Of a DNA stretch of 48,261 bases, positions 1 to 7,133 are shown in pieces; the first letter of the stretch is position 1, and every line of letters starts with the position of its first letter. This DNA is from an uncultured Lachnospiraceae bacterium (GTDB lineage: Bacteria > Bacillota > Clostridia > Lachnospirales > Lachnospiraceae): positions 1 to 48,261 of the forward strand of contig CAMUAR010000027.1 in the NCBI GenBank assembly GCA_947086895.1. The letters run 5' to 3'. Made by a program: the position numbers and the translations under genes. Below the pieces are notes generated by a model. That model was given only the letters and a program-made list of their open reading frames with translations, was not told the DNA's origin and made no database searches.

Positions 1-156
1 ATAATTACTGGATCTGTAGCCGCTTTTTACTTTCACAAGTGTCAAACTCGGGATTGTATCTGATCTATCAAAAAAAAACAAGCTGTAGTTCTGTTCCCAA
101 AATCCATTCTCTTTTTCCGTTTGTTCTGCTGTTACCACAGTGCCAGATTTCGTCAT
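1..156 (-). CDS. Unrecognised partial minus-strand reading frame at the window edge
   Basis: The minus strand is open from the window edge through the sigK leader. It stays open antisense into sigK to about position 330, so the frame itself gives no clear 5' limit. The first ATG is at 156. From there the reading is hydrophilic and protein-like (it includes TVVTAEQTEKENGFWEQNY and then TIPSLTLVKVKSGY). A T9 run on this strand stays in frame as three Phe codons. No SD precedes the ATG, and the C-terminus lies outside the window. I do not recognise a family. It may be the tail of a longer gene cut off near sigK, or chance. Confidence 0.3.
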   Translation of the reverse strand, partial: MTKSGTVVTAEQTEKENGFWEQNYSLFFFDRSDTIPSLTLVKVKSGYRSSNY

Positions 157-213
157 CAGATTAATATTTTCGATTGGAAAGGCACGTAACCTATTGCATC
201 CGCATAGAGTAAT

Positions 214-918
214 ATGAAACCTGAAACGTTGAGGTATCCTTTGCAAGCATTTCAAAAACCGCTGAGCGCTAAGGATGAAAACGAACAGCTTGAGCGGCTT
301 AAAGACGGAGACCCCGCCGCGCGAGAAATTTTAATTGAGCGCAACTTAAGACTTGTTGCACACATCGTAAAAAAATACAATCTCCCGGAAAGGGACTTTG
401 ACGATTATATCTCGATTGGCACAATCGGGCTGATTAAAGCCATTGATACATTTAATCCACAAAAGGGTATCCGACTTGCAACTTACGCCTCAAGATGTAT
501 TGATAATGAACTTTTAATGATGTTTCGGAGCTGCAGAAAACAGTCGAGAGAAGTATCTTTGTCCGAGCCGATCGGCTCAGATCACGATGGTAACGAGATC
601 ACTTTAATTGATATTATTGAAACAGAGGACGAGGATGTAGAAGAACGGCTTTGTCTGGAAAATAACATCCGTAAGCTCCACGGTTATCTGTTCCACTCCC
701 TTGAAGAGCGGGAGCGGGAAATTTTGCTCTATCGCTATGGGCTGTACGGCTACCCGGAACGCACGCAAAGGGAAATTGCAGACGAACTAAATATCTCGCG
801 CAGTTATGTGTCGAGAATCGAAAAAAAGGCACTCGCCAAATTGCGCGAATGCTATGAAAAAGCTGCAAATACATCACACACCCTTGCGTATGCATCCCTT
901 CAGACAGATTTTATCTGA
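214..918 (+). CDS. sigK: SigK-type sporulation sigma factor
   Basis: This 234-aa sigma-70 family protein should direct late mother-cell transcription during sporulation. Region 2 carries LIERNLRLVAHIVKKY and DYISIGTIGLIKAIDTFNP. The central PIGSDHDGNEITLIDII matches the SigK/SigE hallmark PIG..KEGNEI.LID. Region 4 ends with the helix-turn-helix TQREIADELNISRSYVSRIE. The protein begins only about 12 residues before the conserved FQKPLS block, and an in-frame stop lies at 205-207. The hydrophobic pro-sequence of Bacillus pro-SigK is therefore absent, and control by proteolytic activation is unlikely. No strong SD precedes the ATG. The gene appears intact, with no skin-type interruption. SigK is preferred over SigE or SigG because of the motif order and the missing N-terminal membrane segment; a generic sporulation sigma factor cannot be excluded. 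Confidence 0.88.
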   Translation: MKPETLRYPLQAFQKPLSAKDENEQLERLKDGDPAAREILIERNLRLVAHIVKKYNLPERDFDDYISIGTIGLIKAIDTFNPQKGIRLATYASRCIDNELLMMFRSCRKQSREVSLSEPIGSDHDGNEITLIDIIETEDEDVEERLCLENNIRKLHGYLFHSLEEREREILLYRYGLYGYPERTQREIADELNISRSYVSRIEKKALAKLRECYEKAANTSHTLAYASLQTDFI

Positions 919-956
919 TAGGATGTATTTTCCTCTCACCTCGATAAACAAAATGA

Positions 957-1010
957 GGCTGCTGCAAAATATAATATTTAAGATATTATTATTTTACAGC
1001 AGCACATTTG
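957..1010. terminator. Bidirectional hairpin between sigK and trhP
   Basis: The 7-bp arms GCTGCTG (958-964) and CAGCAGC (997-1003) enclose an A/T-rich interior that can extend the stem (AAAATA with TATTTT). The hairpin lies between the convergent 3' ends of sigK and the U32 gene and is followed by T-rich DNA on the plus strand, so it could end both transcripts. Confidence 0.6.
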
Positions 1011-1043
1011 TATAAATTTCTTTTTCTTTATACAATCAGAAAT

Positions 1044-2294
1044 TCACTGATCCGATTCTTTTTGGCGCACAAGTTCATTCTCGCAAAGTTCTTTATCAAA
1101 CCGAACAAAAATCTTTTGCTGCGGGTGCGGGCAGCTCTCCATTTGGTTTCCCTCTTCATCCTTAATTGCCAGCACTTTTACTGGAATATTTTCGCCCAAA
1201 AACTCCATCGCCTCCGCCTGATCCCCAACACAAAATTTATTGCGCTGTTCCATCTCGCACCATCCGTCCTTTACAGAGCGTACAATGCCAAGATATTTAT
1301 ATTCTTTCACGTATGTGTTGTTATCATAAATCTGGGCATCCGGCGACGGCTTCTGAAAGAAAAAGCCCGTTGTATACTGACGGTAAGTACATTTTGCAAT
1401 CTCTTCGCGGTAATAGGAAAGATTTTTTCGGTACAATTCTTCCGACTGAAAAAAATCATCAATAGCGCGCCGATAAGTTCTGGCAACTGCTGCCACATAG
1501 AGCGCTGTCTTCATACGCCCTTCCACTTTAAAACTGTCAATTCCCGCTGCGACAAGCTCTGGAATATATTCAATCATACATAAATCTTTGGAATTAAAAA
1601 TATAAGTCCCCCTGTCATTTTCAAATACTGGCAGGTATTCGCCTGGTCTTGTCTCCTCCATCAGATAATATTTCCAGCGGCAAGGATGCGTACATGCACC
1701 AAGGTTGGCATCACGTCCTGTAAAATAATTACTTAAAAGACATCTTCCCGAATAAGAAATACACATTGCACCATGGATAAAAGTTTCAATCTCAAGTTCT
1801 TCTGGAATGTTCGCGCGAAGTTCTGCAATCTCTGCAATGGAAAGTTCCCTTGCAGTAACAACGCGGGAAGCTCCTAGTTTATGCCAAAAACGCAATGTGT
1901 GATAATTGACATTGTTCGCCTGTGTACTTATATGAAGCTCAATGCCCGGCGCCGCTTCTTTTGCAATCTCAAAAACTCCAGGGTCAGAGATAATCAAAGC
2001 GTCCGGCACCATCCCTTGAGGGAAGGCCGCAAGCTCTGTAAAGTACTCCTTTACGCCTGCCAAATCACGATTATGGGCTGTAATGTTCGCTGTGACATAA
2101 ACCTTTTTTCCATGCTTATGAGCATACCCAATCCCTTCCTGCATTTCCTGCATTGAAAAATTTTTCGCCTTGGCGCGAAGCCCATACATCTCGCCGCCGA
2201 TATAGACAGCGTCCGCGCCGTAGACAATGGCTGTCTTTAAAACTTCAAGACTGCTCGCCGGCATCAGCAATTCTGGTTTCTTTCTGTCAAGCAT
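1044..2294 (-). CDS. trhP: U32-family tRNA uridine-34 hydroxylation protein (TrhP2/YrrO type)
   Basis: A 416-aa protein of the peptidase U32 family, now known in E. coli and B. subtilis to be needed for prephenate-dependent 5-hydroxyuridine at tRNA position 34. The family signature is complete: ETFIHGAMCISYSGRC, followed by the cysteine cluster GACTHPCRWKYY. The N-terminus PELLMPASSLEVLKTA and the AD.VYIGG segment are typical of the TIM-barrel part. The C-terminal third (about residues 300-410) corresponds to the extra domain of the long YrrO/YegQ form. An SD (AAAGG) lies about 10 nt before the ATG. It is 55 bp downstream of trmR, the same order as yrrM-yrrN-yrrO in Bacillus, although only one U32 gene is present here. 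The neighbourhood favours the tRNA role over protease activity. Confidence 0.87.
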   Translation of the reverse strand: MLDRKKPELLMPASSLEVLKTAIVYGADAVYIGGEMYGLRAKAKNFSMQEMQEGIGYAHKHGKKVYVTANITAHNRDLAGVKEYFTELAAFPQGMVPDALIISDPGVFEIAKEAAPGIELHISTQANNVNYHTLRFWHKLGASRVVTARELSIAEIAELRANIPEELEIETFIHGAMCISYSGRCLLSNYFTGRDANLGACTHPCRWKYYLMEETRPGEYLPVFENDRGTYIFNSKDLCMIEYIPELVAAGIDSFKVEGRMKTALYVAAVARTYRRAIDDFFQSEELYRKNLSYYREEIAKCTYRQYTTGFFFQKPSPDAQIYDNNTYVKEYKYLGIVRSVKDGWCEMEQRNKFCVGDQAEAMEFLGENIPVKVLAIKDEEGNQMESCPHPQQKIFVRFDKELCENELVRQKESDQ

Positions 2295-2349
2295 CTGAAA
2301 AGTATCCTTTCTATAAAAAAATCACAAAACAAAAAATATAAAATCAGAC

Positions 2350-3063
2350 CTACAGCCGTGTGGTCACGGACATTCCGTCGCCGACCGGCAGCACAACGGT
2401 ATTTAATCCCTTCTGGTGCGTCAGCTCATACAGATACTCCCGCATTCGTTTATGGATTGTCCGGTCGCGCCGCACAACAGTAAATTTTGATTCTGTAATA
2501 CTTCCTTCCTGCAATACATTGTCCGTCACCAGAATACCATCGGAAGAAAGAAGAGCGAGCAGGTGCGGCAGAAAATACATATACTGACCTTTTGCGGCAT
2601 CCAAAAAAATAAATTCATAAGGCTTTGAAAACGACTCTTTTCTCCAGGCGGACTTTTCTCCTGCCGGAAAATATACGTTATCGGGTGCATCGCCCTTTTC
2701 AAGCGCTGCGAGCACCTCTTCCGCCTCGCCGATCAGAAGCGCAATCTGCGCCGCCTGAGGCGAATTTTTTAGATTCTGTTTTGCCGGAGCAAGCCGCATT
2801 GGAACTTTCTCAATTGTCGCAATTCTAGCGTCTTTCGGCATATATTCCGCCATGTACATACAGGAAAATCCAACGGCTGTCCCAACTTCTAAAATCCTTG
2901 CAGGCCGCCGCATCCGCAGCAAAAACCGCAAAAGCGCCTGAGATTCTTTCCGAATAATCGGAACTTCCTCCTTGATCGCACTTTTTTCTAGTTCTTCAAG
3001 ATAATCCGGCAGTTCTGGCTCAAGCGTTTTCAAATAGCCGGAAATCCTCTCGTCTACAATCAT
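2350..3063 (-). CDS. trmR: SAM-dependent O-methyltransferase, tRNA 5-hydroxyuridine methyltransferase type
   Basis: A 237-aa class I O-methyltransferase of the family that includes B. subtilis TrmR (YrrM), which turns ho5U34 into mo5U34 in tRNA using SAM. Motif I is ILEVGTAVGFSCMYMA; the acidic metal/catalytic region is FIFLDAAKGQY followed by LVTDNVL. I place the start at the ATG at 3063, because AGGG lies 5 nt upstream of it; the ATG 12 nt further upstream has no SD. It lies between the MltG-like gene and the U32 gene, the same order as yrrL-yrrM-yrrN/O, so the hydroxylation and methylation steps sit in one transcription unit. By sequence alone a caffeoyl-CoA/catechol O-methyltransferase is possible; the context argues for tRNA. 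Confidence 0.82.
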   Translation of the reverse strand: MIVDERISGYLKTLEPELPDYLEELEKSAIKEEVPIIRKESQALLRFLLRMRRPARILEVGTAVGFSCMYMAEYMPKDARIATIEKVPMRLAPAKQNLKNSPQAAQIALLIGEAEEVLAALEKGDAPDNVYFPAGEKSAWRKESFSKPYEFIFLDAAKGQYMYFLPHLLALLSSDGILVTDNVLQEGSITESKFTVVRRDRTIHKRMREYLYELTHQKGLNTVVLPVGDGMSVTTRL

Positions 3064-3140
3064 TTTTTCCCTCATTCTGCTGCCAAAGCAGCATTGTAAT
3101 TCGCTCGGAACCTAAACATGGAAATTTCATTCCTGCTGCT

Positions 3141-3623
3141 TTATGGTTTTTCCGGCGCTTTTTCCTTCTCTTTCGCGCCTGTACCTTTCTCCTCGCCAGC
3201 AGGAGTTTTCTTATCCTCAATATCTTCTTCTTTCTCGATCGAATTCGATGAATTTGTGATGATATCAAGAATATCATTATAATCCATGGAAGTATTCAGC
3301 ACATAAGTGCCAGGCATAATATTATACTCTTTCAGTCTTGTCTTGACAAGAAACGAGTACTTATCCACAATTACCTGGCTTGTCTCCAGCTTTGTTGCAA
3401 TATTCATTGTCGTTTCGCCGCGGTAAATTTTCACTGTCACATCCTTGCCTGGCGCCTCAGTTTTTGCCACTGAGCCAAACACCTGATAGGAAAAGTGATA
3501 AATATAATCTGCTCCTTTCACAATAACAAACACAACGGCAAAATAGAATAAAATATTGATAATAAAACGGGAGAATGCACTTGCCAAGCGCACTGCCAGT
3601 TTCCCTGATGTCGATTTTTTCAT
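3141..3623 (-). CDS. MltG/YceG-like membrane protein lacking the transglycosylase domain
   Basis: A 160-aa protein with one membrane segment (about residues 18-40, FIINILFYFAVVFVIV). An extracytoplasmic domain follows that resembles the LysM-like N-terminal half of MltG (VKIYRGETTMNIATKL...GTYVLNTSMDYNDILDIIT). It then runs straight into a charged, low-complexity tail rich in Glu, Lys and Pro. The catalytic YceG half of about 200 residues, with its Glu, is missing. The position between RNase J and trmR is where mltG (yrrL) sits in Bacillus, which supports descent from MltG. A GTG at 3647 is an alternative start. The ATG used here overlaps the stop of a short upstream frame as TGATG, and a strong SD (AAAGGAGG) lies 5' of that frame. 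It probably binds peptidoglycan or divisome partners rather than cutting glycan. Confidence 0.65.
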   Translation of the reverse strand: MKKSTSGKLAVRLASAFSRFIINILFYFAVVFVIVKGADYIYHFSYQVFGSVAKTEAPGKDVTVKIYRGETTMNIATKLETSQVIVDKYSFLVKTRLKEYNIMPGTYVLNTSMDYNDILDIITNSSNSIEKEEDIEDKKTPAGEEKGTGAKEKEKAPEKP

Positions 3624-3733
3624 CAAACATTTCGGCGCAAGTCCCACCGCAGCGGGAAAAGCACCAACCTCCTTTCTCCCCTGACCAAACGATAAACAGG
3701 CTTCCGGCTTTATTTACAAAGCCAACCGCCCTA

Positions 3734-5743
3734 CTATACTTCCATAATAATCGGCAGGATCATCGGATTGCGCTTCATCTTTTTCCAGATAAATTCGCTT
3801 AGGGAATCCTTAATTTCATTTTTGATTCGTCCCCAGTCATACGTGTTTTTTAATAAGCACCGTTCCATCGCGTCGTTGACAATCCCCTCCGCTTCCTCCA
3901 TTAAATTTTCTGACTCGCGCACATAGACAAAACCTCTTGAGACAATATCTGGTCCGGCCAGCACCTGATTGCTGTGCTTTTCCAGCGTTACAACAACGAT
4001 AATCAGCCCGTTTTCCGACAGATACTGGCGATCGCGCAGCACAATATTGCCGACGTCCCCAACGCCAAGCCCATCCACAAAAATTCCCTGCGCCGGCACC
4101 TGACCAGATACACCGGCACTGTCCTCCGACAATTCAAGTACATCGCCGGACGCAAGAATAAAAATATTTTCCTTTGGCATACCCATCTCCTGCGCCAATT
4201 CTTTCTGGCGGACGCGATGACGAAACTCCCCGTGAATCGGCACGGAATATTTTGGTCTTGTAAGCGCGTAGATCAGCTTGATTTCTTCCTGGCATGCATG
4301 TCCTGATACATGAGTTTCCTGAAAAATCACCTTTGCACCTTTCATGGTCAGCTCATTGATCACTTTCGATACGCTTTTTTCATTGCCTGGAATCGGAGTC
4401 GAACTAAACACAACAGTATCTCCCGGCGTGATTGTCACTTTCTTGTGGATGGACGCCGCCATACGAGAAAGCGCCGCCATCGCCTCTCCCTGGCTTCCCG
4501 TCGTCACAAGGACAAGCTGATTGTCCGTATAATTTTTCATCATCTCAATATCGATCAGAAGATTGTCAGGAATGTTAATATAGCCAAGCTCCATTGCTGT
4601 TGTAATAATATTAACCATACTGCGACCTTCGACAACCACTTTTCTGCCGTACTTCTGCGCCGAATTGATAATCTGCTGCACCCGGTCAACATTCGATGCA
4701 AATGTTGCAATAATAATCCGGCTGTTTTTATTCTCCGCAAAAATATTGTCAAAAGTTTTGCCGACCGTCCGCTCTGACGGCGTAAAACCCGCCCTTAACA
4801 CGTTTGTACTCTCACACAAAAGAGCCAGAACTCCCTTTCGTCCAAGCTCCCCAAAACGCTGCAAGTCTATAACATCCCCAAAAATCGGCGTGTAATCCAC
4901 TTTAAAATCTCCCGTGTGGATAATCAGACCTGCAGGAGAAAAAATCGCCAGTGCAGCAGCATCTGCAATACTATGGTTTGTGCGGATAAACTCGACGCGG
5001 AAACATCCTAGATTTACCGTCTGCCCATACTTGACAATCCTGCGCTTTGTGGATTTTAAGAGATTGTGCTCCTTCAGCTTATTCTCAATAATTCCAATCG
5101 TCAGCTTTGTCGCATAGACCGGCACATTGATCTCCTTAAGCACATAAGGAAGCGAGCCAATATGATCCTCATGTCCATGCGTGATCAAAAAACCTTTTAT
5201 TTTTTCAATATTATCCTTTAAATATGTGATATCTGGTATTACAAGATCTATCCCTAGCATCTCATCCTCTGGAAATGCAAGACCGCAGTCCACAACAATA
5301 ATACTGTCATCACATTCAAACGCAGTAATATTCATCCCAATCTGCTCAAGTCCGCCCAGAGGGATGATTTTCACCCTTTTTGCGCCGCTCTCCCGCATCA
5401 TCGGACGCGGCGTTATACCCATCGGTCTTTTTGTCTCCCTTTTTGGCGCCGCTGAGACAGACGGCAAAACATTATTTCTGCCTGTTTCAGCCTTCACAAT
5501 CCTGCTGCCTGGACGCCGTGACACTGCCGCAGCAGTTCTTCCATTTCCATTTCTCACACCGGAAGAATTGCTGCTTGGTCTTCTGGAACTTTCTTTCTTT
5601 TGTATTTCCTCTTTTCCTGGCTCGTCCTGCTTGGCTGGACTTTTCCTCGGCCTCCCTGTCCCGCCGGCTCTCCTTACCTTTTTTTCCTGTTGTACCGGGG
5701 ATTTTTCTTCATTCCCCTCCGGTAATTCATTTTCTTTTTTCAA
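3734..5743 (-). CDS. rnj: Ribonuclease J with a long basic N-terminal extension
   Basis: A 669-aa metallo-beta-lactamase/beta-CASP nuclease with 5'-3' exonuclease and endonuclease roles in mRNA decay and rRNA maturation. The family begins near residue 121 (AKRVKIIPLGGLEQIGMN). The zinc-binding HGHEDH is at residues 189-194. Further motifs are HTGDFKVD, the beta-CASP RIIIATFASN, SGHA and VPIHGEFRH. The first 120 residues are an extra tail rich in Lys, Arg, Pro and Ser, predicted disordered and possibly RNA- or ribosome-binding. The start is TTG at 5743-5741, set by GGAGGTG 5-6 nt upstream. The protein is about 110 residues longer than Bacillus RNase J1. It is cytoplasmic and lies in the ireB-ruvX-DUF1292 neighbourhood. 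Confidence 0.95.
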   Translation of the reverse strand: MKKENELPEGNEEKSPVQQEKKVRRAGGTGRPRKSPAKQDEPGKEEIQKKESSRRPSSNSSGVRNGNGRTAAAVSRRPGSRIVKAETGRNNVLPSVSAAPKRETKRPMGITPRPMMRESGAKRVKIIPLGGLEQIGMNITAFECDDSIIVVDCGLAFPEDEMLGIDLVIPDITYLKDNIEKIKGFLITHGHEDHIGSLPYVLKEINVPVYATKLTIGIIENKLKEHNLLKSTKRRIVKYGQTVNLGCFRVEFIRTNHSIADAAALAIFSPAGLIIHTGDFKVDYTPIFGDVIDLQRFGELGRKGVLALLCESTNVLRAGFTPSERTVGKTFDNIFAENKNSRIIIATFASNVDRVQQIINSAQKYGRKVVVEGRSMVNIITTAMELGYINIPDNLLIDIEMMKNYTDNQLVLVTTGSQGEAMAALSRMAASIHKKVTITPGDTVVFSSTPIPGNEKSVSKVINELTMKGAKVIFQETHVSGHACQEEIKLIYALTRPKYSVPIHGEFRHRVRQKELAQEMGMPKENIFILASGDVLELSEDSAGVSGQVPAQGIFVDGLGVGDVGNIVLRDRQYLSENGLIIVVVTLEKHSNQVLAGPDIVSRGFVYVRESENLMEEAEGIVNDAMERCLLKNTYDWGRIKNEIKDSLSEFIWKKMKRNPMILPIIMEV

Positions 5744-5877
5744 GATTACACCTCCATCTTTTTATTATGTAATGAGGCCAAAAAGCGCACGACAAATCGG
5801 GGTTCTAAAATCCCGAACCCTACATTCTCTATCTGTATTCTGCCCACTTTTTTAAAAAAACTTCCACAATCGGCAAA

Positions 5878-6192
5878 TTACTGTTCTATATGATCTTCCC
5901 TCGAACCCTCAACCAAATCCACATCTTCCAAAAGTTCTTGAAATAAGCCCGCAAGCGCGCGAAGCTCTTTGTCCTCCTCAACCATCTCATACACAGCTTC
6001 GTCAGAATCCTTCCCTGACAAGTCTTTTAAAATATAGACTTCCGCTTCTTCCGACTCTGTATCTTCCGTCACAAGCAAATAGTTGACGCCGTAAAATTTC
6101 GTCTGTTCAAGCACATAAAACAAAACCGTTTTTCCATCCTCTGTCTGAAACGGAATGCTCTCGCACATTGAACTTTCTGAATTGATGTTCAT
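5878..6192 (-). CDS. DUF1292 (YrzB-like) small acidic protein
   Basis: A 104-aa acidic protein with the DUF1292 pattern: FQTEDGKTVLFYVLEQTKFYG..YLLVT, then VYILKD and a C-terminal acidic helix. Family function is unknown, but the gene lies beside ruvX and ireB across Firmicutes (yrzL-yrrK-yrzB in Bacillus). An SD (AGGAAGG) precedes the ATG. It follows ruvX by 21 bp, so cotranscription is likely. The 134 bp between it and RNase J holds an imperfect hairpin (GGGTTC/GAACCC) without a T-run. Confidence 0.85.
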   Translation of the reverse strand: MNINSESSMCESIPFQTEDGKTVLFYVLEQTKFYGVNYLLVTEDTESEEAEVYILKDLSGKDSDEAVYEMVEEDKELRALAGLFQELLEDVDLVEGSREDHIEQ

Positions 6193-6213
6193 AAAAAACC
6201 TTCCTGTTAAAAA

Positions 6214-6678
6214 TCAGCGCAGCAAATCTTCTTTTTCCACAGTTTCCATCTGTCCTGCGTTGCTTCGCCAATCCAGATAATTCTGTAAAATCACCGCCGC
6301 CGCAATTTTATCTACAACCTTGTTTTTTTTCTGCCAATGAACCTGCGCCATATCAAGAACGCGGTGAGCGGACACAGTCGTAAGCCTCTCATCCCATAAA
6401 ATAGTCTTAAGACCCGTGCGCCGCCGAATATCCTGTGCAAAGCTCTCCGATTTCTCCGCGCGCGCTCCAATGGTATTATCCATATTTTTTGGATATCCAA
6501 TCACAACAAGACCTACTTTATATTCCTCGATCAGCTGCTCGATGCGCGCATAAGTCTGACGAAGCTTGTTCTCATACTTGCGCCGTATCACCTCAATGCC
6601 CTGCGCTGTGCAGAAAAGTTCGTCGCTAATTGCCACTCCGACTGTCGCCGCCCCGACATCCAATCCCATAATTCTCAT
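6214..6678 (-). CDS. ruvX: RuvX/YqgF-family putative Holliday junction resolvase or pre-16S rRNA nuclease
   Basis: A 154-aa RNase H-fold protein of the YqgF family. E. coli YqgF matures the 16S rRNA 5' end; the Holliday-junction role is older and less well supported. Visible motifs are [16 protein letters not shown] (first catalytic Asp), [19 protein letters not shown] and [15 protein letters not shown], which supply the acidic active-site residues. The length is normal. It lies 23 bp downstream of ireB and 21 bp upstream of the DUF1292 gene in one operon. Confidence 0.95.
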   Translation of the reverse strand: MRIMGLDVGAATVGVAISDELFCTAQGIEVIRRKYENKLRQTYARIEQLIEEYKVGLVVIGYPKNMDNTIGARAEKSESFAQDIRRRTGLKTILWDERLTTVSAHRVLDMAQVHWQKKNKVVDKIAAAVILQNYLDWRSNAGQMETVEKEDLLR

Positions 6679-6701
6679 AAAATCCTGTTCCCAGCCTTCC
6701 C

Positions 6702-6968
6702 TTATTCACCATCAAAATGGTTTTGGATATAGTCTTTTAATAATTCCTCGATAATTTCATCACGTTCCACTTTCATAATCAGGCTTCGCGCACCAAGATG
6801 GCTTGTTATATAAGTCGGATCTCCCGACATAACATAGCCGACAATCTGGTTCACTGGATTATATCCCTTTTGTGTCAACGCAAGATAAACAGTATCGATA
6901 ACATCTTTTACCCCCTGTTCTGGGTCTTTCTGTGCTTTAAAATACTGTGTACTGGACAATTCTTGCAT
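6702..6968 (-). CDS. ireB: IreB-family regulatory phosphoprotein
   Basis: An 88-aa DUF965/IreB protein. In Enterococcus it is a substrate of the PASTA kinase IreK and affects cephalosporin resistance. The conserved core [38 protein letters not shown] is typical. The N-terminus (SSTQYFK) has a threonine in the region phosphorylated in the Enterococcus protein. An SD (GAGG) lies 6 nt before the ATG. It is the first gene after a strong promoter (7025-7053), so it probably heads the operon running toward RNase J. Confidence 0.93.
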   Translation of the reverse strand: MQELSSTQYFKAQKDPEQGVKDVIDTVYLALTQKGYNPVNQIVGYVMSGDPTYITSHLGARSLIMKVERDEIIEELLKDYIQNHFDGE

Positions 6969-7024
6969 AGTTCCTCACATCCTTTGCTATCCCCATTCTT
7001 TTCCAATAAAATCGCTTACTATAT

Positions 7025-7053
7025 ATCATAATACAAATGTTAGAAAATTTCAA
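7025..7053 (-). promoter_or_regulatory. Sigma-A promoter for the ireB operon
   Basis: Read on the minus strand, a -35 TTGAAA (7053-7048) and a -10 TATGAT (7030-7025) are separated by exactly 17 nt. They lie about 60-85 nt upstream of the ireB start, in the gap after mtaB. Confidence 0.75.
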
Positions 7054-7133
7054 TCTATTTTCTTCCATTTCTGAAAATATTATAAGAAACCCTTATCTTT
7101 TGCTTTTCTGTGACAATATTTTGACACAATTTC

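Noticed and set aside
1008..1583. 191-aa plus-strand open frame
   Set aside because: Antisense to the U32 gene, whose signature motif and length are intact.
5181..5855. 224-aa plus-strand open frame
   Set aside because: It lies antisense to RNase J, has no SD, and reads as low-complexity Ser/Phe/Leu-rich sequence; it is a shadow of the basic tail region.
5756..5877. Terminator or riboswitch upstream of RNase J
   Set aside because: The GGGTTC/GAACCC stem is short, its loop is long and no T-run follows; no riboswitch core was recognised.
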